DNA of 64,000 nucleotides from Photobacterium sp. GJ3 (GCF_018199995.1 NZ_CP073579.1:1550001-1614000), one strand, 5' to 3'; numbered from the stretch's first letter, positions 18,912-28,402 are shown. Notes: generated from the letters alone by a model not told the origin. Numbers and translations: made by a program.

Positions 18912-19994
18912 TTATCCCGCTTTGGCCTGGCGTGGCTGGGGGGTCAGGCGTTGTCCTGTGCTATCGAATAAGTGTAGTTTGTCCGGATCGACATAAATCG
19001 TCAGCGATTCCTGCAGTGCCAGCGGTTGTTCCGGCGTCACGGCCGTAAACATCTGGCCAAGCAACTGACCATGGACCAGTTGGTTGGGCCCCAGCGGCTC
19101 CACAACCTGCACCGTCAGGCTGAGTTCCAACGGGTGACTGTTTGGCTGAAGACTGAGTTGCTCAGGACGAATGCCAATCGTGATTTTCTGATCCGGCAGA
19201 TGCCCGTATTCAGGCAAAGCGTATTGCTGGCCGCTGTTCAGGGTGAAGACACCCGCAGATAAGCTGGCAGGCAGCAGGTTGATTGCCGGACTGCCAATAA
19301 ACCGGGCGACGAATTCACTCTGGGGCTGATGGTAAATCTCGGCGGGTGTGCCGATTTGCTCGATTTTGCCCTGATTGAGCACCACAATGCGGTCGGCTAA
19401 TGTCATGGCTTCAACCTGATCATGGGTGACATAAATGCTGGTGACGCCCAGTTCGCGTTGCAGCTTTTTGATCTCCAGTCGCATGTGGGCCCGCAACGCA
19501 GCGTCGAGATTCGACAACGGCTCATCGAACAGGAACAGTTTGGGATCCCGGACAATGGCACGCCCCATGGCGACCCGCTGACGCTGACCGCCGGAAAGTT
19601 TGGCTGGTTTGCGGTCCAGGTAGTCTTCAATTTTGAGGGTTTGAGCCACGCGACGGATTTGATGGTCGATGACTGCTTTTTGAACCCCGCGGTTTTTCAG
19701 GCCATAGGCCAGATTGTCATACACCGTCATATGCGGGTACAACGCATAGTTCTGGAACACCATGGCAATGTCCCGTGCGGCTGGTTTGATGTGATCCACG
19801 CGGCGGCCATCCAATTCAATACTGCCGCCAGTGATGCTTTCCAGCCCGGCAACCGAACGCAAAATAGAGGATTTGCCACAGCCGGACGGGCCAACCAGCA
19901 CAATGAATTCTCCGGCTTTGACGTCCAGATTGATCCCTTTGACGGCCTGGTGTCCGTTGTCGTAGGTTTTGATCAGTTGATTGAGTTTCAGCAT
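18912..19994 (-). CDS. ugpC: UgpC-type sugar/glycerol-3-phosphate ABC transporter ATPase
   Basis: A 360-residue ATPase of the MalK/UgpC group. Walker A (GPSGCGKSS), Q-loop (VFQNYALYPHMTV), ABC signature (LSGGQRQRVAMGRA), Walker B (LFLFDEPLSNLDA) and the H-loop (YVTHDQVEAMTLADR) are complete. A C-terminal TOBE-type regulatory domain follows. The gene set and the UgpB-like binding protein point to glycerol-3-phosphate or its diesters as substrate. It is the last gene of the minus-strand operon, 46 bases after ugpE. Confidence 0.9.
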   Translation of the reverse strand: MLKLNQLIKTYDNGHQAVKGINLDVKAGEFIVLVGPSGCGKSSILRSVAGLESITGGSIELDGRRVDHIKPAARDIAMVFQNYALYPHMTVYDNLAYGLKNRGVQKAVIDHQIRRVAQTLKIEDYLDRKPAKLSGGQRQRVAMGRAIVRDPKLFLFDEPLSNLDAALRAHMRLEIKKLQRELGVTSIYVTHDQVEAMTLADRIVVLNQGKIEQIGTPAEIYHQPQSEFVARFIGSPAINLLPASLSAGVFTLNSGQQYALPEYGHLPDQKITIGIRPEQLSLQPNSHPLELSLTVQVVEPLGPNQLVHGQLLGQMFTAVTPEQPLALQESLTIYVDPDKLHLFDSTGQRLTPQPRQAKAG

Positions 19995-20040
19995 ATTTGT
20001 CTCGTTATTCTGTTCCGGGGAGGCCGGGCCTCCCGCAGGG

Positions 20041-20958
20041 TTATTTTTCAGATTCCACCAGGCCTTTCACGAACCAGCGCTGGAAGAGAATGACCACCAG
20101 TACCGGCGGCAGCATGGCCAGAATGGCCATGGCAAAGGCATAGTCATAACGGGGCTGACGGGATTCGGTAATGTTGCTCAGAATCTGTTTGATGCCCATG
20201 ACGATGGTGTTGTAGGTCTCATCTGTGGTGATCATGAGCGGCCACAGATACTGGTTCCAGCCCACCACAAACATGATGATGAAAATCGCGGCCATCATGG
20301 TTTTGGACAGAGGCAGCAGGATGTCGATCATAAAGCGCCAGGGGCCCGCGTTATCTAACTGCGCCGCTTCCAGTAACTCATCCGGAATGGTTTTAAAGAA
20401 CTGACGGAAGAAGAAGGTGGCTGTGGCAGAGGCAATCAGCGGCAGGATTAAACCTGTATATGAATTCAGCATCCCGAGGTTCGCGACCACTTCATATGAC
20501 GGGATGATGCGTACTTCCAGCGGCAGCAGCAAGGTGACGAAAATCAGCCCGAACCAGACACTGGCATAAGGCAGCCGGAAAAAAACCAGCGCATAGGCGG
20601 CCAGCATGGAAATGATAATTTTGCCGATGGCAAATCCCAGGCCCATCACCAGTGAATTGAAAATCATGGTGCCGGCATTCACGTCCTGACTGAAGCCCAT
20701 GCTGCTTTGCCAGGCTTCCTGATAAATACTGGCAAGATGCTCGCCCGGCAGCCATTGCAGGCCATCGCGGATAATGGTGTTCGGATCATGGGTCGAACTG
20801 GCAAAAATCAGCCAGACCGGTGCCAGCATGAAGGCCACGCCCAGCAACAGGATCAGGTGATCCAGCCATTGGCTGCGGTGTAAGGACAATGATCGGGCGG
20901 ATTCAGGCTGTATCGGTACGGCCACTGAATCGGGCGCTGTGGTGTCTGTTGTCTGCAT
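20041..20958 (-). CDS. ugpE: UgpE-type ABC transporter permease
   Basis: A 305-residue inner-membrane permease with six hydrophobic segments and the coupling EAA loop (LLEAAQLDNAGPWRFMIDIL). An N-terminal cytoplasmic extension of about 30 polar residues (MQTTDTTAPDSVAVPIQPES) is longer than usual for this family. The start codon overlaps the ugpA stop by one base (TGATG), so the two permeases are translationally coupled. Confidence 0.88.
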   Translation of the reverse strand: MQTTDTTAPDSVAVPIQPESARSLSLHRSQWLDHLILLLGVAFMLAPVWLIFASSTHDPNTIIRDGLQWLPGEHLASIYQEAWQSSMGFSQDVNAGTMIFNSLVMGLGFAIGKIIISMLAAYALVFFRLPYASVWFGLIFVTLLLPLEVRIIPSYEVVANLGMLNSYTGLILPLIASATATFFFRQFFKTIPDELLEAAQLDNAGPWRFMIDILLPLSKTMMAAIFIIMFVVGWNQYLWPLMITTDETYNTIVMGIKQILSNITESRQPRYDYAFAMAILAMLPPVLVVILFQRWFVKGLVESEK

Positions 20959-21839
20959 CAGTAATGTACCTTTCTTTCAATGACACGGAACTGGAAGTAA
21001 GTGAGCGCTGACACCAAAATCAGCAGCACCACAGATTGCGCCGAGCTGCCACCGAGATCTGCGCCGATAAATCCGTCCTGAAAAACTTTGTAGACCAGTG
21101 TGGTTGTGCTGCCTCCCGGTCCGCCTGAAGTCAGGGTGTCGATAATCCCGAACGTCTCGAAAAAGGCGTAGGTCAGATTGATGATCAGCAGGAAAAAGCC
21201 GGTCGGGGCGAGCAGTGGAAAGGTGATGGTCCAGAAGCGGCGGCGGTCCGAAGGGCAATCCAGTGCGGCCGCCTCTTGGACGGAGTGAGAAATCGACTGC
21301 AATCCTGCCAGAAAGTAAACGAAATTCACTGAAACCTGCTTCCAGACCGAAACGATGATCAAAGCGACAGTGGCATCAAATGGATCGGTCTGGTAACTGA
21401 AATCCCACCCCAGCACCGCGAACATGGCGGTTAGGGTGCCAAAGTGCGGGTTGAACAGGAATCCGGCCATGATTCCGGCAATGGCGGGCGCAATGGCGTA
21501 GACCCAGGTCAATGTGAGTTTATACCCGCTCTGTCCGCGCCGGATATTGTTCGCTTTCACGGCCAGTAAGAGAGCCAGCCCCAGCGACAGCAGGGCAACG
21601 AGCAGCGAAAACACCAGGGTGAAGCCAATGGATTTGAGATATTCCGCCGAGCTGAACAGCATCTGATAGTTTTCAATGCCGATGAAGGTACTGGACAGTC
21701 CCCAGGGATCTTCCAGCATGAAGGATAAATAGATCGCTTGGGCAGCGGGGTAGAAAAAGAAAATCGTAATGATCAGGATCTGGGGGAGCAGTAAAAAATA
21801 GGGCACCCCAGTGTGTTGAAATTGTTGTCTGCGTTCCAC
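20958..21839 (-). CDS. ugpA: UgpA-type ABC transporter permease
   Basis: A 293-residue permease that starts with GTG. The early helix FLLLPQILIITIFFFYPAAQ is the usual MalF/UgpA N-terminus. The coupling loop is QEAAALDCPSDRRRFWTITF. Six membrane segments are visible. It pairs with UgpE to form the channel and follows ugpB by 70 bases. Confidence 0.88.
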   Translation of the reverse strand: MERRQQFQHTGVPYFLLLPQILIITIFFFYPAAQAIYLSFMLEDPWGLSSTFIGIENYQMLFSSAEYLKSIGFTLVFSLLVALLSLGLALLLAVKANNIRRGQSGYKLTLTWVYAIAPAIAGIMAGFLFNPHFGTLTAMFAVLGWDFSYQTDPFDATVALIIVSVWKQVSVNFVYFLAGLQSISHSVQEAAALDCPSDRRRFWTITFPLLAPTGFFLLIINLTYAFFETFGIIDTLTSGGPGGSTTTLVYKVFQDGFIGADLGGSSAQSVVLLILVSALTYFQFRVIERKVHY

Positions 21840-21909
21840 GGTCTACTCAATGCAAATCAGAAGGATGAAACAGCGCGGCGAGTGTACCGCGCTGAGTGAC
21901 AAAGCTGGC

Positions 21910-23217
21910 TTATTTCACGGTGCGGGCAAATCGCTTGAGTAAAACCGAGCTTTCTTTTTCGATGGTCTCGAAACTGTCTTCGACGGAGCGGGTGCCCGCA
22001 AAGATGTTATCGAATTCACGATGCATGACCTGCTGAATTTGCGGATAGAAACCCAGACGATAGCCTCGAGTCCAGTCACCACCGGGCAGGCTCAGCTGCT
22101 TCACACCAACTTCTGCATCGGGTTGCGCTGTGTAATACCCCGAAGCTTTGGCTTGTTCGTAAGCTGCTTCCGTCACGGGCACATAACCGGTCGACTTGTG
22201 CCAGAACACCTGAGTATCGGCTTTGGTCAGATAATGGAAGAAGCTGGCTACTCCTTTATCTTCCGCCTTGGGATGACCATTCAGTGCAAAGAGTGCGGCA
22301 CCGCCAATGAAAGTGCGGCCAGCGTTGTGGTTCACCGCATCCCAGTACGGCAGATAGGTGGTGCCCAGTTTGAATTTCACCCGGTTTTTCAGGCCCCCGA
22401 ACGAGCCGGAAGAACCCATCCACATCGCCACTTCCTGACGTTCAAACGGTGTCTGGTTGGCATCCCAGTCTGAGCCGTAATATTTGTAGTAACCTTTGTC
22501 CTTCCATGCTTTCAGTTTGTTGAAATGCATGCGCATGTCCGGCGTATTGAACATCAGCTTGGTGGCCGGGCCTTCATAACCGTTATTTTTATCGGCCAGC
22601 GGCAGGTTATGGCGGGATTTGAAGTTCTCGAACATGATCCAGGGCGTCAGTGACTGGGAGAAACCGGCGTAACCGGCGTCTTTCAGCCTGGCTGCGACCT
22701 GCTCCAGCTCTTCATACGTTTTTGGCGGCTGGGCACCAATTTTGCTCAGAATATCTTTGTTGTAGTACAGCACCGGTGTCGAGCTGTTAAAAGGCATGCC
22801 AATCATCTTGCCCTGATTATCGGCGTAAAAGTTGCGAACACCGGCGATATAATCCTTGCTGTTAAAATCGTACCCAGCACTGACCAGAATGTCCTGAACC
22901 GGTTTGGCGACACCCGGTGCATTGATGATGGTGGCGGCACCCACATCCGCAACCTGCAGAATATTCGGGGACTCACCTGCACGGAAGGCGGCAATACCTG
23001 CAGTCAGTGTTTCGACGTAGCTCCCTTTGTATACGGGGATCACGCGATAGTCTTGCTGTGATGCATTGTATTCTTTTGCCAGCTGGTTGACGGTGTCACC
23101 CAGCTCCCCGCCCATCGCATGCCACCAGGTAATGTCTGTGGCTGCCCATGCCGAGCCAGCAAAGCTGGCACCTGTCATCGCGAGCAAGAGTGCACGCGCC
23201 GTCCTGAATTGGTTCAT
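21910..23217 (-). CDS. ugpB: UgpB-type glycerol-3-phosphate binding protein
   Basis: A periplasmic solute-binding protein of about 435 residues with a signal peptide cut after SAWA. The mature start TDITWWHAMGGELGDTVNQL closely follows UgpB. Further family blocks are YNASQQDYRVIPVYKGSY, FNSSTPVLYYNKD and MWMGSSGSFGG, and the aromatic and serine positions fit glycerol-3-phosphate binding. ATG 23217 with AGGG upstream is preferred to ATG 23235. It is the first gene of the ugpB-A-E-C operon. Confidence 0.9.
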   Translation of the reverse strand: MNQFRTARALLLAMTGASFAGSAWAATDITWWHAMGGELGDTVNQLAKEYNASQQDYRVIPVYKGSYVETLTAGIAAFRAGESPNILQVADVGAATIINAPGVAKPVQDILVSAGYDFNSKDYIAGVRNFYADNQGKMIGMPFNSSTPVLYYNKDILSKIGAQPPKTYEELEQVAARLKDAGYAGFSQSLTPWIMFENFKSRHNLPLADKNNGYEGPATKLMFNTPDMRMHFNKLKAWKDKGYYKYYGSDWDANQTPFERQEVAMWMGSSGSFGGLKNRVKFKLGTTYLPYWDAVNHNAGRTFIGGAALFALNGHPKAEDKGVASFFHYLTKADTQVFWHKSTGYVPVTEAAYEQAKASGYYTAQPDAEVGVKQLSLPGGDWTRGYRLGFYPQIQQVMHREFDNIFAGTRSVEDSFETIEKESSVLLKRFARTVK

Positions 23218-23591
23218 ACCGTTTCCCTGTTCCATGTGATTCGAAATGACTGTTAACTTTCGGGTGAAAGGCTTTGGCTTTCGTTAGCGGTATAGTGCTG
23301 AGGTTGTATTGCAGTTTGGTTGATATGGGGTGTCATTTTGATGACAGTCGAATTGAATGTGACATCTATGGTTGAGGTTTCAGCCGAATGGGATGTCGGG
23401 AAAGTGTGATGCCCACTCCGTATCATTGAAATTTCATTCATTCTATTTTGGTAATTCTTAACCCCCTGAACTAGGTTAAATTTTGTTAACCATGAAAAAA
23501 ACACCGGGCATATCCGGGAAGTGCCTGGTCAGTAAGACTGATTCGACAGACAGATATCCCTCTGAAACACAAACGGAAGTGTGTCATTATC
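23218..23591. promoter_or_regulatory. Divergent control region between ugpB and the GGDEF gene
   Basis: This gene-free stretch must hold the promoters of two divergent genes. It contains an inverted repeat TGTCAT-TTTG-ATGACA at 23331-23346 and a nearby GTGACAT at 23360. These halves look like PhoB box halves (CTGTCAT) but lack the direct 11-base spacing, so they are only a candidate operator for ugp. No clear -35/-10 pair was chosen. Confidence 0.35.
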
Positions 23592-24869
23592 ATGAAGTTG
23601 TTGGCGTATAATCTGGGATCCGTCATTGATGAGGCCGGTAGCCTGAGTGCATGGGTTGCCTCATGGACGGAAGTTTTCTCACTTCACGTTTCTTTACCTT
23701 TGTTCTGGCTGGTCCTGGCGTTGCTGGTTCTGGCATCTCTGTTATTGGCTGTGGTCAGTCTGGTCTGGAAACGCAGTTACCGCCGCGCCAAAATTCATCG
23801 TGAACTGGCCCGGGCAAATCAGCGGATGAGTCTGGCAACCTCTGTCGCCGGAATCGGTGTCTGGGAGTGGGATGTCAGCCGCGATTCACTGCAGTGGAGT
23901 CCTTATCTTTATGATCTTTACGGGATCCGGGTGGGCAGCCGATTAGAGTTGAATGACTGGATCATGCGGCTGAAAACCGGTGACGGCGAGAAGATCCTGC
24001 GTTTAAAACAATTGGCCGGTAAGAATAAGCAGCAAACCCTCATCATCGATATGATCGATCCCATCGACGGACAACCCAGAGTCCTGGAACTGGTGGTTCA
24101 GGGGCTGGTGAATGACGGTTCCCGTTTAATCGGCACCCAGCGGGATATTTCAGATGTCATTGAAAGGCAGCGCAAGATGGAACAGGCGGCCTTGCTGGAT
24201 AAACTGACCGGATTACCCAATACCCGCGCATTAAACCGGGTGCTCAAAGCGGCATTTGCAGCGCCGGATGTTGAAAACAAAGTTTTTGGATTGATGTTTA
24301 TTGATCTGGATGGTTTTAAACAAGTCAATGACATGCTCGGGCATGATGTCGGCGATGCCTTATTGCTGCATGCCTCAAAGCGGATGCGGGGTTGCTTGCG
24401 CGTGGAAGATGAAGTGTTCCGGATTGGCGGCGATGAATTCGTGGTTTGGGTGCCGCTGGGGGAATACGCAGTCAAAATCCATAAGCCAGACAAAGATCCT
24501 TTGTTTGAAGATGAAGATTCGGAGCGGCGTGAACCCATGATTTTACCCTGGGGCGATAACGATGAAGAGCTGACCTACCGGATGGAAACCATTGCAGAAA
24601 AGTTGCTGCATACACTGACGGAACCGTTCAATTTTGGGGAGAATCAGTGTCGTGTCTCTGCCAGTATCGGGATTGCCCGATATCCATTTCATGCATCGGA
24701 CGCGCAAAAGTTACTCAAGCTTGCAGACTCGGCCATGTATCAGGCCAAACGCAAGGGAAAACGGCAGTTTGCCCATTATGATCCCACCGTGGATCAAATG
24801 GGGGAGCAAAGCCAGACGCATCCCTCCATGCCTCCTTCCGACGCAAAGCGAGCCGTCGGCTTGGAATAA
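23592..24869 (+). CDS. Membrane PAS-GGDEF diguanylate cyclase
   Basis: A 425-residue probable c-di-GMP synthase. One membrane helix (residues 37-58) is followed by a PAS-like domain (SLATSVAGIGVWEWDVSRD to LIGTQRDISDVIERQR). The GGDEF domain begins DKLTGLPNTRALNR. The active site GGDEF at residues 279-283 is intact and the metal aspartate is in FIDLDGFKQVN. An acidic insertion of about 45 residues (KDPLFEDEDSERREP) sits between GGDEF and SIGIARYP, which is unusual. It lies immediately upstream of the second Tad locus, suggesting but not proving pilus or biofilm control. Confidence 0.9.
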   Translation: MKLLAYNLGSVIDEAGSLSAWVASWTEVFSLHVSLPLFWLVLALLVLASLLLAVVSLVWKRSYRRAKIHRELARANQRMSLATSVAGIGVWEWDVSRDSLQWSPYLYDLYGIRVGSRLELNDWIMRLKTGDGEKILRLKQLAGKNKQQTLIIDMIDPIDGQPRVLELVVQGLVNDGSRLIGTQRDISDVIERQRKMEQAALLDKLTGLPNTRALNRVLKAAFAAPDVENKVFGLMFIDLDGFKQVNDMLGHDVGDALLLHASKRMRGCLRVEDEVFRIGGDEFVVWVPLGEYAVKIHKPDKDPLFEDEDSERREPMILPWGDNDEELTYRMETIAEKLLHTLTEPFNFGENQCRVSASIGIARYPFHASDAQKLLKLADSAMYQAKRKGKRQFAHYDPTVDQMGEQSQTHPSMPPSDAKRAVGLE

Positions 24870-24965
24870 GTGTCATAACAATGACATGACGATCCTTTTT
24901 TAATCACAATGCATCATAAAAAAGTATTGGTTATGCAAAAAAAGTAATAGAAAAGTTGTAATTTT

Positions 24966-24993
24966 TTCACACAAATTTTTTTCAGATTCTAAT
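24966..24993 (+). promoter_or_regulatory. Candidate promoter of Tad locus 2
   Basis: In a very AT-rich gap before flp a possible -35 (TTCACA, 24966-24971) and -10 (TCTAAT, 24988-24993) are 16 bases apart. Only a weak match to the housekeeping consensus. Confidence 0.3.
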
Positions 24994-25059
24994 ATTTGAG
25001 ACAGAGAGACGTGAAAGTTGCAATTCAGCAATGTCTAATTGAAGCGTAGAGGATGTCCC

Positions 25060-25278
25060 ATGAAATATTTAACATTAGCTTGGATTCAGTGCAGCCATCT
25101 TTTCCACCGTTTGATGAAGGAAGAAAAAGGGGCGTCTGCCATTGAGTATGTGTTGATTGCTGCTGTGATTGTGGGAGCTGTCAGTTTATTAGATTTGAAT
25201 ACATTGATTAGTGATGCTGGTACCCATTTAATTAATGTGGTGAAATCTGCGGGAGTAAGTACAACTGCTGGAAATTAA
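25060..25278 (+). CDS. flp: Flp-family type IVb pilin (locus 2)
   Basis: A 72-residue prepilin from the ATG at 25060, which has AGAGGA seven bases upstream; the longer frame from 25039 is less likely. The leader ends EEKG, followed by ASAIEYVLIAAVIVGAV, the Flp motif. The tail is longer and differs fully from the locus 1 pilin. The DNA is much richer in A and T than the assembly genes that follow, as for the next two genes. Confidence 0.9.
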   Translation: MKYLTLAWIQCSHLFHRLMKEEKGASAIEYVLIAAVIVGAVSLLDLNTLISDAGTHLINVVKSAGVSTTAGN

Positions 25279-25297
25279 TATTATATTCGTTTTATTC

Positions 25298-25675
25298 ATG
25301 ATTGTTTTATCATGTTTCGATCTAAAGTATATGAAGGTTCCTAATTGGACACTGATTTTATTAACGTTTTTTGTTGTGGTTTTTCGATATTTTGAATGTA
25401 AAGATTGTTTTTTATATGGCGTTGATTTTAGTGCTGTTATTTTTGTTGCGTTAATCACATTACCTGGATTAATGGTATCCGTATTTGGTGCTGCAGATGT
25501 GAAATTGTTGCTTATTTTGTCATTTGCATTTTCATTTTCTCAAATGCTTAATTTATTATTTTACTCTTTTATCGCTTTTGCTCTCTATTGGTCGTTGTTT
25601 GCGCGTGGCCAGAAAGAAGCGCCCTTTGTCCCGAGCATCTTAGTTGGAATGGTTGTCACACTATGGGTTGTTTAA
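25298..25675 (+). CDS. tadV: TadV-like prepilin peptidase (locus 2)
   Basis: A small membrane protease of 125 residues. Catalytic aspartates are in CFDLKYMKVPN and GAADVKLLL; the second motif reads GAAD where the family normally has GxGD. From ATG 25298 only seven residues precede the first aspartate, so the real start may be an unusual codon (ATT/ATA) upstream, near the flp stop; the frame stays open there with hydrophobic residues (IIFVLF). AT-rich. It overlaps the next gene by 13 bases. Confidence 0.75.
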   Translation: MIVLSCFDLKYMKVPNWTLILLTFFVVVFRYFECKDCFLYGVDFSAVIFVALITLPGLMVSVFGAADVKLLLILSFAFSFSQMLNLLFYSFIAFALYWSLFARGQKEAPFVPSILVGMVVTLWVV

Positions 25676-26145
25676 ATCAGTGTAGGTTAAGGAATCTTAA
25701 GCGTTTTCAAACGGGGGCTGCTGCTTTGGAAACCATTCTTCTGATGCCTGTGATTTTAATGCTGCTTTATGCCATCGCACAGTACAGTCTTATTTTTCTC
25801 TCCATTCAATTATTTAACTATGCCGCAGAAGAATCGCTCCGGAACAGCATTTCTTATGTTGATGAAAATTGTTACTACGGTGGCAGTTGTGATGTCGATG
25901 ATTTGAAAGTTCATATTACGTCTTCTGCTGAAGCGATTATCTCGAGTTATACCGGTTCTGAAGGGAATCTCGGCAAATTATTTGGTCAAACACTGGATGC
26001 ATCAAGTTTAGAGATTGACCCGGATTCAAATAATTTTTGCTGTAAGGTCACCATCACCTATAACTATAAACAGCATCCTTTTTTACCATCCTTTGGTTTA
26101 CCGGTGCCGGATGAATTGAAATCAACGGCAACTCTGAATTTGTAG
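25663..26145 (+). CDS. tadE: TadE-like pseudopilin (locus 2)
   Basis: A 160-residue minor pilin. The leader FQTGAAALETILLMPVILML has the TadE plan with the glutamate inside the membrane helix. The exported part has two cysteine pairs (NCYYGGSC and FCCKV). ATG 25663, inside the end of tadV, is preferred to a frame opening at 25588. AT-rich like flp and tadV. Here it sits near the front of the operon, whereas in locus 1 tadE follows tadD. Confidence 0.78.
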   Translation: MGCLNQCRLRNLKRFQTGAAALETILLMPVILMLLYAIAQYSLIFLSIQLFNYAAEESLRNSISYVDENCYYGGSCDVDDLKVHITSSAEAIISSYTGSEGNLGKLFGQTLDASSLEIDPDSNNFCCKVTITYNYKQHPFLPSFGLPVPDELKSTATLNL

Positions 26146-26209
26146 AAAATCAGGACGTATTTCTGCAAATGACATCAGGGATGTCATCGCGGAAGAGAGA
26201 GGGACAATC

Positions 26210-27226
26210 ATGCAGGGACGCACGTTAAAAATAGCGGCTGCCGTACTTTTGGCGCTGGCATTGCTGATTGGCTGGTATGGCGTCACCTTGAGTGGCCGTT
26301 CCGCCACGGTCACTGCAGTGCCTGCGGTGACCGTCGAAAAGCCGAAAACCACAGTCTGGACCTTTGTAACAGATATTCCGCAAAACGCAGTGCTGGATGA
26401 AGCAATGCTGGTGCCTGTTCAGGTGTCTGACGCCACGGCTCAGGACATCAACAATGTGACCCCTTATCTGGGGCGGCAATTCAAGCATGAGGTCGCGCAA
26501 GGCGCCCGTCTTCAGGCAAGTATGTTGCAAGGCCATCTTCCGATCGCACAATCCCTCGCACCGGGTTACCGGGCCATTGCGATTCAGTCCAGCGACCTCA
26601 CCACGGCGGGCGGTCATGTTCATCCGGGATACCGGGTGGATGTGATTTATCTGGTCCGTGCCAATAAAGAATCCGGTGAGAACAGTACGGCCCGACGTAT
26701 TCTCAGCAATGTTGAGGTGTTGGCTGTCGGGGATGAGCTGAGCTTTGATGGCAAAGAGACGGAAAAAAAGGTGAATGATAAAGCCAGAACCGTTGTGCTG
26801 GCAGTGCCTGCCAGTGATACCCCGCAATTAATGCTGGCGGAAACCACAGGTCAGTTACGACTGGCAGTGGTCGGCACCAAAGATCAGGTGCCTGACGTCG
26901 TGATTCCGTCTGAATCAGACAGCTTGCTGGCGCAGTCGCCAGTGCCGAATCTTGTGCCTCAATTCAAAATTTCTTCACAGAAAACGGTCAGCACAATGCC
27001 GGTGATCCCCAGTGCGATGACGACAGCACCCAGCCATTCAACGGTCAAAGAACCTTTGTCCGGCAAGTCGGATGACAGCTATGTGATTTCGCTGAAAACA
27101 CTGGGCGGCTATCGCGAAGCAGAAGTGGAAGTGAAGAAACCCACGCCGGTGAAATACCGTTATGTTGCTCCTAAGGTAGAAGTCTATCAGGGAGAGAAAC
27201 GAACTTTGGTTCGCACCAGTCATTGA
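26210..27226 (+). CDS. rcpC: RcpC/CpaB Flp pilus assembly protein (locus 2)
   Basis: A 338-residue periplasmic protein with an N-terminal helix (AAAVLLALALLIGWYGV). A degenerate SAF region (WTFVTDIPQNAVLDEAML) follows, then the conserved block SLAPGYRAIAIQSSD and HPGYRVDVIYLV. The C-terminal 80 residues are a proline- and lysine-rich extension (EVEVKKPTPVKYRYVAPKVE) not seen in the locus 1 paralogue. Base composition returns to the higher GC of the neighbourhood here. Confidence 0.87.
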   Translation: MQGRTLKIAAAVLLALALLIGWYGVTLSGRSATVTAVPAVTVEKPKTTVWTFVTDIPQNAVLDEAMLVPVQVSDATAQDINNVTPYLGRQFKHEVAQGARLQASMLQGHLPIAQSLAPGYRAIAIQSSDLTTAGGHVHPGYRVDVIYLVRANKESGENSTARRILSNVEVLAVGDELSFDGKETEKKVNDKARTVVLAVPASDTPQLMLAETTGQLRLAVVGTKDQVPDVVIPSESDSLLAQSPVPNLVPQFKISSQKTVSTMPVIPSAMTTAPSHSTVKEPLSGKSDDSYVISLKTLGGYREAEVEVKKPTPVKYRYVAPKVEVYQGEKRTLVRTSH

Positions 27227-27240
27227 CAGGGAGAGTGTGA

Positions 27241-28398
27241 ATGCTGCGTTTTATTCAGGGATTATGTTGGATGACCGGCCTGGTTGTGATGTCGATGGTG
27301 CAGGCTCAGGATTTTCAGTTAGATGTGGGCCAGCAGGTGACGGTTCATTCCGGCCAGCGGATTCAGCGGGCTGCCGTGGGTGAGCCTTCGGTTGCCGGGG
27401 TCAAAGTGCTGAGTACAACCCAGCTGCTGGTAACAGGGAAAACAACCGGGACAACGTCGCTGATGGTTTGGGAGCGGGGAAGTGAGGAGCCGGTCCGACA
27501 CCGGATTTCGGTGAATCCGGGCGGCGTGGCGACAAGCAATGTGCAGGTGCAGACCGATATCAAAGTGGTTGAAGTCAGTAAAAGCGCCCTGAAGGAAGCC
27601 GGATTCTTTTTCGGCAAGCAGGGCACCGGCGGTACTTTCTGGGGAATCGGTAATAACAGCGCGATCACCGGTGCCAGCTTCAATGGGTTCCGTGGCAGTT
27701 TTCTTGCCAGTGGGGATGCCTTTAATCTGGTGATCGGGAATGTGGCGGATAACTTTTTGGCCACGGTCAGCGCACTCGACAGTAACGGCTTTGCCTACAC
27801 TCTGGCCGAACCCAGCTTAGTCACCATGTCCGGTCACACTGCGACTTTTCTGGCCGGTGGGGAATTTCCTTATCCGAAAAGCACCAATGATGATGATGTC
27901 ACCATTGAGTTTAAAGAATTTGGGGTGCGGTTAAATCTGACCCCGACGGTGATGTCAGGCAATCGCATTATGCTGAAAGTGGCACCGGAAGTCAGCGAAC
28001 TGAACTATGCCCAGGGCGTCCAGGCTGCGGGCGTCGTGGTTCCGGGTTTGTCGGTACGGCGCACAGACACCACGGTTCAGTTAGGCAATGGCGAAAGCTT
28101 TGTGATCAGTGGCCTGGTCAGCCGGAATACCATTAAAACGGCCAGTCGTTTTCCGGGGCTGGGGGATATTCCAATTCTGGGCGCATTTTTCCGTTCCACC
28201 CGTCTGGATGAAAATGACAAAGAACTCATGATGGTTGTGACCCCGCATCTGGTGAAGCCTTTTGCCAGCAACGCACCGTTACCGCCACTGCCGGGTGAAA
28301 TGTATCGTCAGTTCCGTCCTAATTTCTTTGAACTGATTTTTCTGGATGCAGAACCCAAAGCACTGCCTGTCAAAATGGGCTTTGCCGGGGAGGGTTAA
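27241..28398 (+). CDS. rcpA: RcpA/CpaC-type secretin, short form (locus 2)
   Basis: A 385-residue secretin with a signal peptide cut near MVQA. The N-terminal domain (QRIQRAAVGEPSVAGVKVLS) leads directly into the secretin core (TDIKVVEVSKSALKEAGFFF, TLAEPSLVTMSGHTATFLAG, VVVPGLSVRRTDTTVQL). The BON-like middle domain and its linker, present in the locus 1 secretin, are absent, which explains the 77-residue difference. The channel-forming part looks complete. Confidence 0.9.
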   Translation: MLRFIQGLCWMTGLVVMSMVQAQDFQLDVGQQVTVHSGQRIQRAAVGEPSVAGVKVLSTTQLLVTGKTTGTTSLMVWERGSEEPVRHRISVNPGGVATSNVQVQTDIKVVEVSKSALKEAGFFFGKQGTGGTFWGIGNNSAITGASFNGFRGSFLASGDAFNLVIGNVADNFLATVSALDSNGFAYTLAEPSLVTMSGHTATFLAGGEFPYPKSTNDDDVTIEFKEFGVRLNLTPTVMSGNRIMLKVAPEVSELNYAQGVQAAGVVVPGLSVRRTDTTVQLGNGESFVISGLVSRNTIKTASRFPGLGDIPILGAFFRSTRLDENDKELMMVVTPHLVKPFASNAPLPPLPGEMYRQFRPNFFELIFLDAEPKALPVKMGFAGEG

Positions 28399-28402
28399 GA
28401 CG

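Noticed and set aside
23331..23370. Pho box upstream of ugpB
   Set aside because: CTGTCAT-like halves are present but as an inverted repeat and with the wrong spacing for tandem PhoB sites; kept only as an unspecified candidate operator.
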